Below the pieces are notes generated by a model, which saw only the letters and a list, made by a program, of their open reading frames with translations, had not been told where the DNA came from and did no database searches. The position numbers and the translations under genes are program-made. DNA of 34,437 nt. Origin: Candidatus Stammera capleta. Lineage in GTDB: Bacteria > Pseudomonadota > Gammaproteobacteria > Enterobacterales > Enterobacteriaceae. The DNA lies in NCBI GenBank assembly GCA_015134375.1, contig CP043980.1, positions 1 to 34,437 on the forward strand, read 5' to 3'. Positions 9,575-20,198 of this stretch are shown in pieces (position 1 is the first letter of the stretch; every line of letters begins with the position of its first letter).

Positions 9575-10207
9575 TTATTTATCCAAAATTTTATATATTT
9601 TTTTTTTAATATAATTAATATTATTATTACAATCTATTATATTATATTTATAAAAAAAATTAATACCAAAATAATTTTTATAAAAATTTCTTAATTTTAT
9701 TAATAAATCATTATAAATAAATAATCTTTTTTTTATTATATTTAAATTTAAATCATCACACCTTTTAATTAATTTTTCACCTGTAATATCATCATAACCC
9801 TCCCTTATAGGGGGGTTATATTTAATATTATATACTCTTCCAGAATTTAAATGTATATTACGATTTAATAATCTATCAAATATAATTTCATCTTTTAAAA
9901 CAAATTCTATTATATAATCAATATTAATAAAATTTAAAAATTTAGCCTGTGATAAACTTCTAGGAAAACCATCAAATAAATAACCATTATTATTACTATT
10001 TTTATATAAATAATTTTTAATTATTTTAAATGACAATTTATCATCTATTAAATTACCATTATTAATTAATTTACTAATATTATATTTATTAGAATTCTTT
10101 CTTAAAATATTACCTAAAGATATTAAACTAAGATTATATTTTTTAATAATAAAAAAAGATTGAGTTCCTTTTCCTGAACCAGGAGGACCTAATATAATTA
10201 TATTCAT
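9575..10207 (-). CDS. adk: Adenylate kinase
   Basis: Adk interconverts ATP, AMP and ADP. The product is 210 residues (E. coli 214). P-loop GPPGSGKGT is at 7-15, the AMP-binding region GYLFDGFPRS follows, and the LID domain is present as SGRVYNIKYNPP..EGYDDITGE. No Trp codon occurs. Its ATG overlaps the htpG stop by one base (TAATG), which points to translational coupling in a dnaX-htpG-adk operon from which ybaB and recR have been lost. The LID-coding part contains an unusually GC-rich hairpin (9795-9818). Confidence 0.96.
   Translation of the reverse strand: MNIIILGPPGSGKGTQSFFIIKKYNLSLISLGNILRKNSNKYNISKLINNGNLIDDKLSFKIIKNYLYKNSNNNGYLFDGFPRSLSQAKFLNFINIDYIIEFVLKDEIIFDRLLNRNIHLNSGRVYNIKYNPPIREGYDDITGEKLIKRCDDLNLNIIKKRLFIYNDLLIKLRNFYKNYFGINFFYKYNIIDCNNNINYIKKKIYKILDK
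9795..9818. repeat. GC-rich inverted repeat inside adk
   Basis: A stem of nine base pairs (TAACCCTCC against GGGGGGTTA, allowing one G-U pair) encloses a six-base loop within the adk LID coding sequence, over the codons of the NPP..EG motif. It is among the densest GC tracts in the window outside the tRNAs and adapter. Confidence 0.6.
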
Positions 10208-12078
10208 TATAATATAATAAAACCATTAATTAAATCATTTACTAAATTTATAAAATTTACTGAATCATCTAAAGAATTAGTTTCTATCAAAAGTGCTTGA
10301 TAATAAATAAACATTACCCATTTTTTAAATATAATATCATCTTTTATATTTCTAATATATTTTATTAAAATATGATTAATATTTATATCTAAATAATATT
10401 TTATTTTAGGTACATCTTTACCTGTAGCTCTTAATAATTTTAACATTTGAGTACTTATATCTTTAGAATCTGTAACTAAAACTACAGGAAATTTATCTAA
10501 ACAATTAGTTAATCTTACATCTTTAACTAAATCACTTAAATATAACTTAATTCTATTTAAAAAAGAACTATTATTTTCATCTACAAATATTTCTTCATTT
10601 TTAGATATTATATTACTTAAATTAACATTATCTTTATTAATAGAACAAAAATTTATACCTTTAAAATCAGTTAAATAATTCATCATTCATTCATCAATTT
10701 TATCTAACATAAATAATACTTCAATTTCTTTTTTATTATATAATTCTAAATGAGGACTATTTTTAGCTGAAATATAATTATCACTAGTAATATAAAAAAT
10801 TTTATCCTGACCAATTTTCATTCTATTTAAATAATCTTCTAAAGAAACAAAAATATCAGAATTAAATTTAGAAGAATTAAATCTAAGTAAACAAGAAATT
10901 TTATTTTTATCAATATTATTATCTGCTAAACCTTCTTTTAAAATAAAACCAAACTGTTTTCAAAATATATTATATTTATCTTTATTTAAAGATAAATCAT
11001 TAATCATTTTAAATATTCTATTAGTTAAACTTATACTAATTTTTTTAAAATAATCATTATTTTGTAATATTTCTCTAGAAATATTTAAAGGTAAATCATC
11101 AGTATCAATTATACCTTGTACAAAACGAAAACAATAAGGTATTAAATTTTCTATATCATCCATTATAAAAATTCTTTTAATATATAATTTAATACTATTT
11201 TTATATTCATCTCTATTTCATATATTTCAAGGAGAAGTATCAGGAATATATAATAAACTTATATAATTATATAAACCTTCAACTTTATTATGAGATCAAA
11301 TTATAGGATTACCTAAATTATTAGTTAAATTATAATAAAAATTTTTATATTCTTTATCACTTAAACAAGATTTATCTTTTAATCAAATAGCATCATATTT
11401 ATTTATTCTCTTTCATTCATATTTTTTAATATCTTTATTAAAAAATTTATATTGTATAGGAATATTTATATAATTAGAATATTTATTAATTATTTTAAAT
11501 AAATTATCTTTATTTAAATATTCTTTACAAGATTCTTTTAAATATAAAATTATATCAGTTCCATATTTTTTTTTATATAATTTTTTTACAAAAAATTTAC
11601 CATCTCCTTTAGATGATCATAAAATAGAATTATTTTTATTATTTTCTAAAATATGTCTAGTATGAACTTTAACTTTATTAGAAACAATAAATGAAGAATA
11701 AAAACCTACACCAAATTTACCAATTAAATTATCATTTAAATTATTATTTTTATTTATTTTATTTAAAAATTCCTTAGTACCTGATTTAGCAATAGTACCC
11801 AAATTATTAATAATTTCATCATAACTCATTCCAATACCATTATCTCTAATAATTAATTTATTACCTTTAATCAATAATCTTATATAAAAATTATCATTAA
11901 ATTTAATATTTTTATCTTTATTAGAAACAATAAAAAACCTTAATTTATCAATAGCATCAGAAGAATTAGATAATAATTCTCTTAAAAAAATATCTTTATT
12001 AGAATATAAAGAATTAATCATTAAATTTAATAATTCTTTAACTTCTGATTTAAACAAAAATTTTTTTTTAACACTCAT
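10207..12078 (-). CDS. htpG: HSP90-family chaperone HtpG
   Basis: HtpG is an ATP-dependent chaperone of the cytosol. The product is 623 residues (E. coli 624). The N-terminal GHKL ATPase domain shows [22 protein letters not shown] and [12 protein letters not shown]. The middle domain has [24 protein letters not shown]....REILQ. The C-terminal dimerisation region is retained. Many TGA-Trp codons interrupt the frame under the standard code (e.g. between 11164 and 11616). Start ATG 12078 is preceded by AGGAA. It lies downstream of dnaX and is coupled to adk. Confidence 0.96.
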
Positions 12079-12166
12079 ATAAATTCCTATTTAATATATT
12101 TTATATATATAATTATTTAAAATTACATAAATATATTATATATATAAAATATATAATAAAAATAAA

Positions 12167-13258
12167 TTACTTATAAAAAATAGATTTTATTATTAAATAT
12201 TCAAAAAACATTTTTTTATCATAACTATTAATTAAATTAACAAAACCAAAAAAAAATAACTCATAATAATATTTAACATGTTTTTTACATACTAAATTAC
12301 CTAAATTTAAAAATTTTAATTTATCAAAATCATTAATATCAAAAATTTTATAATTTATATTTTTAATAATTTTTATTAATAATAATTTATATAATTTATC
12401 TATTAAACTTGATAAAATATTTTCATAATCAATATTTTTATTAATAAAATAATATAAATAATAAAATATTTTATCATAATCTTTTAAAAATAAACTATTT
12501 AAAAAACAAAAAATATATTTATCATCTATAATATTTAAAAAATAATTAACATATTTTAATTTTATATAATTATTAACTAAAGATAATTGATCTAATAATA
12601 TTAAAGCATCTCTTAAACTTCCTTTAGAATTAATAGATATTTGTTTTAAAGCATCTACATCATAATTAAAAAGTTCACTTTTAGAAACTAATATTAATCT
12701 TGATAATATATCATTTACACTTAAAGGTTTTAAATAAAAACTCATACATCTAGATAAAACAGTATTAGGAATTTTTTTAAATTCAGTAGTAGCTAATATA
12801 AATTTTATATATTTAGGTGTATCTTCTAATACCTTTAATAAACTATTAAAACTATAACGAGATAACATATGAACTTCATCTATAATATAAATTTTATAAC
12901 GCATACTTATTGGTAAATAACATATACTATCTAATATATCTTTTATATCTTCTATTTTAGATTTAGAAGCACCATCAATTTCATATACATCTAAAGATTT
13001 ACCTTTATCAATAGAAATACAATTAACACATTTAGAACAAAAATAACAATTATAATTATTAATACAATTTAAACTTTTAGATAATAATCTTGACAAACTA
13101 GTTTTACCTACACCTCTAGGTCCATAAAATAAATATGTATTATATATTTTTTTTTTTTTTAAACTATTTAAAATAACTTTAATAATATTTTCATTTCCTA
13201 CAAAATCTTTAAAAGACTTAGGTCTTCATTTTAAAGGTAAAACTTTATAATTTTCCAT
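12167..13258 (-). CDS. dnaX: DNA polymerase III clamp-loader subunit, gamma-like short form
   Basis: DnaX is the motor of the clamp loader. The product is 363 residues; E. coli tau is 643 and gamma 431. It starts MENYKVLPLKWRPKSFKDF with W as TGA. Walker A GPRGVGKTS follows, then the four-Cys zinc module CYFCSKCVNC, Walker B IYIIDEVHMLS and SRC. Only the ATPase domains and a short collar remain; the tau region that binds DnaB and the polymerase core is absent. A 14-base A run (13147-13160) near the start stays in frame. Start 13258 lies 24 bases after the secA stop on the same strand. Confidence 0.94.
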
Positions 13259-13282
13259 TAAATTTAATAAAAAAATAATAAA

Positions 13283-15793
13283 TTAAAAATCAATATTTAT
13301 TCCAAAATCTAACAAAAATTTATTCAAATTATTTATATTATTAGGTAAAGAAAAAATTAATTTAGTAACTTCAAAATAAAAACTATTTAACATTTTTAAA
13401 AAAACCTTTAAAGTTTCTATTTTATATTCTTGTTTTGGATCCATTTGAGCATAACTTCTTAAGTAAACATAATTTTTAAAATAATTTATATAAGATAAAT
13501 ATTCTATTCAATAATAATCTAAAGTTCTTAACATAATATTTTTTTCTATATTTAAAAATAAATTAAAACCTAAAAAATTAATTTTTCTTTTATATTTTGA
13601 TATTAATTCATAAATAATAGATTTTTTAAATTTTTTAAAATTTTTTTCATTAAAAAAATACAAATTAACATTAAAATTAAAATTTAAATATATAATATTT
13701 TTAATTTTTTTATAAAATAAAATAAAATTATCTACATTAAATTTATTCAAAATTTTATTTACTAAATTTTTAATTATAATTTTATATTTTATATTTAAAC
13801 TTCTAGAAAATAATATTTTATTTCTTTTTTTATATATAATACTTCTATGTTTATTTATAATATTATCATAATCTAATAATTGTTTCCTAATTTCCAAATT
13901 CCTATAATCAATTCTTCTTTGAGCATTTTCTATTGATTTTGATATTAAAAAACTTTTTATAGGTTTATTATTATTAATATTAATTTTTTTTATAAAATTT
14001 ATTATATTTTTTGATAAAAAAATTCTTATTAAATAATCATCTAAAGATATATAAAATCTAGTAGAACCTGGATCACCTTGTCTACCACATCTACCTTTTA
14101 ATTGATCATCTATTCTTCTAGATTCATTTCTTTCACTACCTATAATATGTAAACCACCTAATTTTATAACTAATTTATTATTTAAATATCATTTATTTTT
14201 TATTTTATTAATCTTATTTAAACTATAATTTTTATTTTTTAATAAATTAGATAAATTACCTCCTAAAATTATATCAGTTCCTCTACCTGCCATATTTGTA
14301 GCAATAGTAACAGATCCTAAACTACCTGCTTGAGAAATAATTTTAGCTTCAAAATTATGAAATTTAGCATTTAAAACTTTATGTTTTATATTAATTTTTT
14401 TTAATTCTTTAGAAATTAATTCAGATTTATATATTGAAGTAGTACCTACTAAAACAGGTTGTTTTTTATTAAATCTATATTTAATATCATTAATAATAGC
14501 TTTTATTTTTTCATTTTCATTTAAATAAATTAAATCAGATAAATCTTTTCTTTTAATACTTTTATTAGTAGGAATTTCTATAGTATTTAAATTATAAATT
14601 GTATTAAATTCACATGATTCACTTAAAACAGTACCACTCATACCTGATAACTTATTATATAATTTAAAATAATTTTGAAAAGTAATAGACGCTAAAATTT
14701 TATTATCATTCTTTATAGTAACATTTTCCTTAGCTTCAATTGCTTGATGTAAACCATCAGATCATCTTTTACCTGGCACCAGTCTTCCAGTAAATTCATC
14801 AATAATTATAATATTATCATCTTTAACCAAATAATCTATATTTTTATTAAATAAATAATGAGCTTTTAAAGAACAAATAATATTATTTATAATTTTTATA
14901 TTATAAAAATTATAAAAAAATTTATTACTATTAATAAAATTATTCTTAATTAAATCTTCAACTTTGCTAATACCATTTTCAGTTAAATAAATATTTTTAT
15001 ACTTTTCATCTATAATAAAATCACCAAATTTATTATTATTATTTTTTAATTTAAAAATATTAATAAATTTATTTATTTTATAAAAAATATTATTATTTGA
15101 AAATTTAGATTCAGAAATTATTAAAGGTGTTCTAGATTCATCTATTAATATAGAATCTACTTCATCTAAAATAGCATAACTTAATTCTTTTCTTTGAACT
15201 ATATCATTAGAATCATAACACATATTATCTTTTAAATAATCAAAACAATATTCATTATTTGTACCATAAGTAATATCACATAAATAAGATTTTTTTTTAT
15301 CTAATAAAGACATATCAGATAATATTAAACCTATTTTAATACCTAAAAATTTAAATAATTCATAATTATTGTCATAATCTCTTTTTGCTAAATAATCATT
15401 TACAGTAACAATATGAACACCTTTACATAAAAGAGAATTTAAATATGCTGGTAAAGTACATGTAATTGTTTTACCTTCACCAGTTTTCATTTCAGCAATA
15501 TAACCTTTATGTAAAACTATTGCACCTAATAATTGAACATCAAATAACCTAATACTAAAAACTCTTCTTATAGCTTCTTTAATATTAGCATAAACTTTAG
15601 GTAAAATCTTATTTATATTATTGTTTTTTTTTAAAAGAAATTTATATTTTAATGTATTATTTTTTAATTTACTATCCTTAACATTAATAAAATATTTTTC
15701 TAAATCATTAATTTTATTTACTAATTTTTGAAAATTTATAAATTTAAATCTATTACTTAAACTAAAAATATATGAAAATAATTTGTAAAACAT
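13283..15793 (-). CDS. secA: Preprotein translocase ATPase SecA
   Basis: SecA drives protein export through SecYEG. The product is 836 residues (E. coli 901). Motor motifs include MKTGEGKT at 102-109, [33 protein letters not shown], and [16 protein letters not shown]. The helical scaffold is present. The C-terminal Cys-rich zinc tail that binds SecB and phospholipids is absent; the protein ends in a short divergent segment. UGA-Trp codons occur at several sites (e.g. 14759-14761, before SDGLHQAIE). It probably heads a transcript that continues into dnaX. Confidence 0.95.
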
Positions 15794-15883
15794 ATAAAAA
15801 TTTTTATTTAATATTAAAAAAAAAAATATTATATTAATATAATATAATTAATTATAATATAAATAAATATAAAATTCACTAAT

Positions 15884-16189
15884 ATGACAAAAAAAAACCA
15901 GAATTAATAATTAATATATTAAAAAAAAAAAAAATAAATATTTACAATTTAAAAAAAATTATAAAAAAATATAAAAATATAAAAATTTTAAATAAAAAAA
16001 TGAAAAAAATAATACCTAAATATATAAAAAAACAATGCAAAATAATAAATTTTAATAAAGATACTTTAACTATAGAAATATCAAATCCTATTTGAAAAAT
16101 ATATTTAATAAAAAAAAAAAAAAAAAATAATTTCAAAAATAAAAAAAAATATTAAATATTTATTAATAAAAATAAATCCTAAAAAATAA
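15884..16189 (+). pseudogene. Frameshifted DciA-like (DUF721) ORF
   Basis: No single frame covers this region, but three adjoining segments do. ATG 15884 opens MTKK; after a run of eight As (15890-15897) the frame that continues reads PELIINILKK... and then CKIINFNKDTLTIEISNPIW (W is TGA). After the A-run to 16127 the downstream frame reads KIISKIKKNIKYLLIKINPKK and stops at 16189. The order of a TLTIEI strand, a Trp, a Lys-rich helix and a final ILI.NP strand resembles the DUF721/DciA helicase-loader family, and genes of that family sit beside secA in many gammaproteobacteria. Both breaks are in homopolymers, so slippage, sequencing error or true decay are all possible. ATG 16000 could start a shorter product. 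Identification is tentative. Confidence 0.5.
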
Positions 16190-16195
16190 AAAAAA

Positions 16196-17125
16196 TTATA
16201 TTTTCTCTGCAATTCTTAATATAGAACTTCTAATTCTAGAATTATTTAAAATATCTTTTTTATTAGGTTTTTTTTTACCTAAATTTAACATTTTTATAGG
16301 ATATAATTTATTTATTTGATTAAAAGTTAGAGGTAATTTATTTAATAAAGATAAAACATTATTACTATTTAATTTAATAAAATTTTTTACTATCCTATCC
16401 TCTAAAGAATGAAAACTAATCACAACTAATCTACCTTTAGAGGATAATATTTTATAAGCTTCTCTTAAAGCTATCTTTAAATTAAATAATTCATTATTTA
16501 TAAATATACGTATTGCTTGAAAAGTTCTAGTAGATTGATTTTTATAAAATTTATTAAATTTAACAACACTCTTAACTAAATTAGATAAATGTTCAGTATT
16601 ATTAATATATTTATATTTTCTTTCTATACATATTTTCTTAGATATAGACATAGCATATTTTTCTTCACCAAAATCTTTTATAACTTTAAATATATCATTT
16701 TTACTTGCTTTATTTAATCAATAACTAGCTTTAAAACCAATATTTTGATTAATTCTCATATCCAAAGGACCATTTCTCATAAAAGAAAAACCCCTATAAG
16801 AATCATCTAATTGATATGAAGATATACCTAAATCAAATAAAACACCATCTACTTTACGATTAAAAAATTTATTTACATATTTAATCATATTAATAAAATT
16901 ATCATTAACATAATAAAAACGACTATCATTATTTAATATGTTTTTAGAAAAAATACTACATTTAGGATCTAAATCAAAAGATAATAATCTACCGTAATTA
17001 TTTAAATTTTTTAAAATTTCTAAAGAATGTCCACCACAACCAAAAGTACAATCTATATAAATTCCATCTTTTTTTAAATTTAAATATTTAACAATACTTT
17101 TTAAAAAAGCAGAATTATGTATCAT
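16196..17125 (-). CDS. rsmH: 16S rRNA (cytosine1402-N4)-methyltransferase
   Basis: RsmH (MraW) methylates C1402 in the ribosomal P-site. The product is 309 residues (E. coli 313). It has [10 protein letters not shown] (SAM binding) near residue 24, [14 protein letters not shown] near 97, [13 protein letters not shown], and [14 protein letters not shown] in the C-terminal half. One TGA at 16718-16720 encodes the Trp of a conserved site before LNKAS. In E. coli rsmH starts the division/cell-wall cluster that ends near secA. Here only rsmH and secA flank the DciA-like ORF and everything between has gone. Confidence 0.96.
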
Positions 17126-17228
17126 AATTATTCTACTAACAAAATAATAATAATTAATTAACTATTATATATACATTTTATAAATTTAATAATAAAATTA
17201 ATATAAATATAAAAAAATAAAAAAAAAT

Positions 17229-17987
17229 ATGAAAAAAAAAATATTAGTTTTAAATTTTAAATTAAATGGTAATAAAAAAATAATTAAAAAATATATTAAA
17301 AAAATAAAAAATAAATATAAAAATATAAAAATATTAATATCACCTCCAATATTATATATATTTTATTTATATAAATTAATAAAAAAATATAATAATATTA
17401 AAATAACATCACAAAATATAGATATACATACTAAAGGACCTTATACAGGTGAAATATCAGGAAAAATGTTAAAAGATATAAATACTAAATACGTTATTAT
17501 AGGACATTCAGAAAGAAAAATATACCATAAAGAAAAAAATAAAATATTATTAAAAAAAATATTAATAACAAAAAAATTACAATTAAAACCAATTATATGT
17601 ATAGGAGAAAATTTAAAGGAATATAATTTAAAAAAAAGCAAAAAAATATGTATAAAACAAATAAAATATTTTATAAAAAAAAATAATATAAAAATACTAG
17701 AAAATACAATAATAGCATATGAACCAATATGATCTATAGGTACAGGAAAAACAGCAGATATTAAACATATAAATAAAATAACAAAATGTATAAATAAATA
17801 TATTATTAATTTAAATAAAAATTTAAAAAATAAATTTAAAATAATTTATGGAGGTTCAATAAATGAAAAAAATTATATTAATATAATAAAATTAAAATAT
17901 ATTGATGGTTTATTAATAGGTAAACTTACACTAGATATAAATAATATAATAAAAATAATAAAAAATTTAAACAAAATAAAAATATAA
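17229..17987 (+). CDS. tpiA: Triosephosphate isomerase
   Basis: TpiA interconverts dihydroxyacetone phosphate and glyceraldehyde-3-phosphate. The product is 252 residues (E. coli 255). Active-site Lys is in NFKLNGN (the usual NWK is NFK here), His in IIGHSERK and Glu in AYEPIWSIGTGK, where W is the TGA at 17730-17732. Phosphate-binding loops YGGS and DGLLIGK close the barrel. It is divergent from rsmH with about 100 bases between starts, and is followed by a hairpin. Confidence 0.97.
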
Positions 17988-17998
17988 AAAATAAAATT

Positions 17999-18023
17999 AA
18001 AATCTACTTTAAAAGTAGATTTT
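17999..18023. terminator. Bidirectional terminator hairpin between tpiA and rpmE
   Basis: AAAATCTACTTT and AAAGTAGATTTT form a near-perfect stem flanked by A- and T-rich sequence, between the convergent stops of tpiA and rpmE. It probably serves both genes. Confidence 0.65.
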
Positions 18024-18031
18024 AAAATAAA

Positions 18032-18247
18032 CTAAAAATTAAAATTAATTTTTTTAAAACGTTTTTTAAAATTTTCTATTCTACCTTTAATATTAGAAAT
18101 TTTTTGTTTACCTGTATAAAAAGAATGACATTTATAACAAACATCAACTGAAAAATTATTTTTTAATGTAGAATAAATAACTATTTTATTACCACAAGAA
18201 CAAACTAAATTTAATAAATATTTAATTGGATGTATATTTTTTCTCAT
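18032..18247 (-). CDS. rpmE: 50S ribosomal protein L31 (zinc form)
   Basis: L31 bridges the ribosomal subunits. The product is 71 residues (E. coli 70). It begins MRKNIHPIKY. The four zinc ligands Cys16, Cys18, Cys37 and Cys40 are in CSC and CYKC, followed by HSFYTGKQK. The stop is TAG, one of only two TAG stops seen in the window. It is divergent from priA with 50 bases between starts, the enterobacterial arrangement. Confidence 0.97.
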   Translation of the reverse strand: MRKNIHPIKYLLNLVCSCGNKIVIYSTLKNNFSVDVCYKCHSFYTGKQKISNIKGRIENFKKRFKKINFNF

Positions 18248-18297
18248 ATATATATTTATATCTTAATATATTAAAAAACTTATAAATTAATTATACT

Positions 18298-19897
18298 ATG
18301 TTTATAATAAAAACTATATTACCTAAAAAAAAAATAAATAATTATTATCTTTATAAAACAAATTATAATAAAAAAATAAAAATAGGATCAAGAATAATAG
18401 TTCCTTTAAATAATAAAACAACAATAGCAATAATATGAAAAATTTATAAAAAAAATACTAAATACATTAATCTAAAATTAAAAAAGATAAAAAAAATAAT
18501 AGATAAATATCCAATAATAAATAAAGAAATAATAAAATTAATTAATTTTTGTTCTAAATATTATTTTTATAATATTAATAAAATATTATTTAAAATAATT
18601 CCAAAAAACAAAAAAAAATATAATATAATTAAAATAAAAAAAAAAAAAAATAAAAAAAAAAATCCTAAAATTTATTTAATAAAAGAATATAAAAAATCAA
18701 AAAAAATAAAATTATTATGTAAAATAATAAAAAAAAAAATAAAAAAAAAATTACAAATATTAATTATATTACCAAAAAAAAATAAAATAAAAAAAATAAA
18801 AAAAAAAATAAAAAAAAAAATAAAAAAAAAAATTAAAATTATAAATTCAAAAATAAAATTTAAAAAAAAAATAAATATATGAAATAAAACAAAAATAAAT
18901 AAAATACCTATAATAATAGGTACTAAATCATCAATATTTACTCCATTTAAAAATTTAGGATTAATAATAATATTTGATGAAAATAATAATATATATAAAA
19001 ATAAAAAATACAATGCAAAAAATCTATCAATAATAAGATCTAAAATAGAAAAAAATGATGTAATATTAGAATCTACTACTCCATCCATTAATACTTTATA
19101 TAATATAATAAACAAAAAATATATTAAAATTAAAACAAAAATAAAAAATAATTTTTTTTTTTTTTAATAAGATTAAAATATACAAAAAAAAAAAAAATAA
19201 AAAAAAAATAATTAACACAATTATAAATTACATTAACAAAAATAAAAAAATATTAATTATAACAAAAAAAAAAATATATAATTATAAAAAAAAAATAAAA
19301 AATTTTTTAATATATAATAAAAAAATTAAAAAAAATAAAATAAAAAATTTAATAATATTTTCAAAAAATTTTAAAAAAAAAAAAAAAATAAAATTAACAA
19401 TTATATTAAATGTTGATACACATCTTTTATCTGAAAATTATAAATCAATAGAAAAATTCATATTAAATTACTTTAAATTTATTGAAAAAATAAATAATAA
19501 AAAAAATAAAAAAAAAATAATATTTATTACTAAATATCCAAATAATAAAATTTTTAATAATATAAAAAAAAACAAATATACTAAAATTATGTTAAATATT
19601 ATTAAACAAAGAAAAATAATAAATTATCCTCCATATTCTAAAGAAATAATTGTAAAAATTAAAAATATAAAAAATATAAATTTTTTATATTTTTGAATAA
19701 AAATAAAAAAAATAATAAAAAAATTTAATAATAAAATAAATATTAATAAACCAATATTAAATAAAAAAAAAAAAAATAAATATAAATGAAATATAATAAT
19801 ACAAAGTAAATTTAAAAAAAAATTATATATTTTTACAAAAAAAATTATTAAAATAATTAATTTATATAATATAAAATATAAAATATATATAGATTAA
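18298..19897 (+). pseudogene. priA: PriA primosome protein, frameshifted and lacking ATPase motifs
   Basis: PriA restarts stalled replication forks. Frame 1 runs from ATG 18298 to a stop at 19165-19167. Frame 2 then continues openly from the 14-base T run (19152-19165) to TAA 19895-19897, giving about 532 residues in total (E. coli 732). Recognisable parts are the N-terminal DNA-binding start, IIIGTKSSIFTPFKNLG, ESTTPSINTLYN, VDTHLLS and INYPPYSKE. The Walker A region (around residue 130) has lost all its glycines and reads KEYKKSKK; the DEEH box has become DENN. The zinc-binding Cys cluster is missing. Even if slippage repaired the frame it could not be a normal helicase. Position next to rpmE supports the identity. 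Confidence 0.8.
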
Positions 19898-20178
19898 AAA
19901 CAAACAACTAATTTATTTTTTAAACCACAAATATTAGAAACTATTTTTAAAAAATTCATATTAAATAATTTAAATAAAAAAATACTATTATATTTATTAT
20001 TTTTATTTCCTTTATTTAAAAAAATTAATACTAATCTTATATTAGGTAAAATATTATTTTTAAAATAAAAAGACCTAAAAAAATAAATAATTTTTCAATG
20101 AATTTTTTTTAATTTTATATTAAATTTATTTGCTATATTAATAGCAAATTTTTTATTTCAAATATATTTAGATTTCAT
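19894..20178 (-). CDS. tusE: TusE/DsrC-family sulfur carrier
   Basis: TusE takes sulfur from TusBCD and passes it to MnmA for 2-thiouridine at the tRNA wobble position. The product is 94 residues (family about 109). Helical core HWKIIYFFRSFY corresponds to the family's HW..I.FLR.YY block, and P.IR with GNKNN.. to P..R with GNSKY. The end, ICGLKNKLVVCF, corresponds to the family's IAGLPKPTGCV, with the reactive penultimate Cys kept. Two TGA-Trp codons (20158-20160 and 20095-20097) fall at conserved Trp sites. It overlaps the priA end by four bases, convergently. It is short for the family, chiefly at the N-terminus. Confidence 0.83.
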
Positions 20179-20198
20179 AATATAAAAAATAAAATTAT

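Noticed and set aside
18672-19115. Hydrophobic reverse-strand open frame opposite priA
   Set aside because: Phe/Ile-rich shadow of Lys/Asn/Ile codons on the other strand; no family resemblance. The same applies to the reverse frames at 841-1056, 26271-26771, 27779-28369 and 33700-34035.
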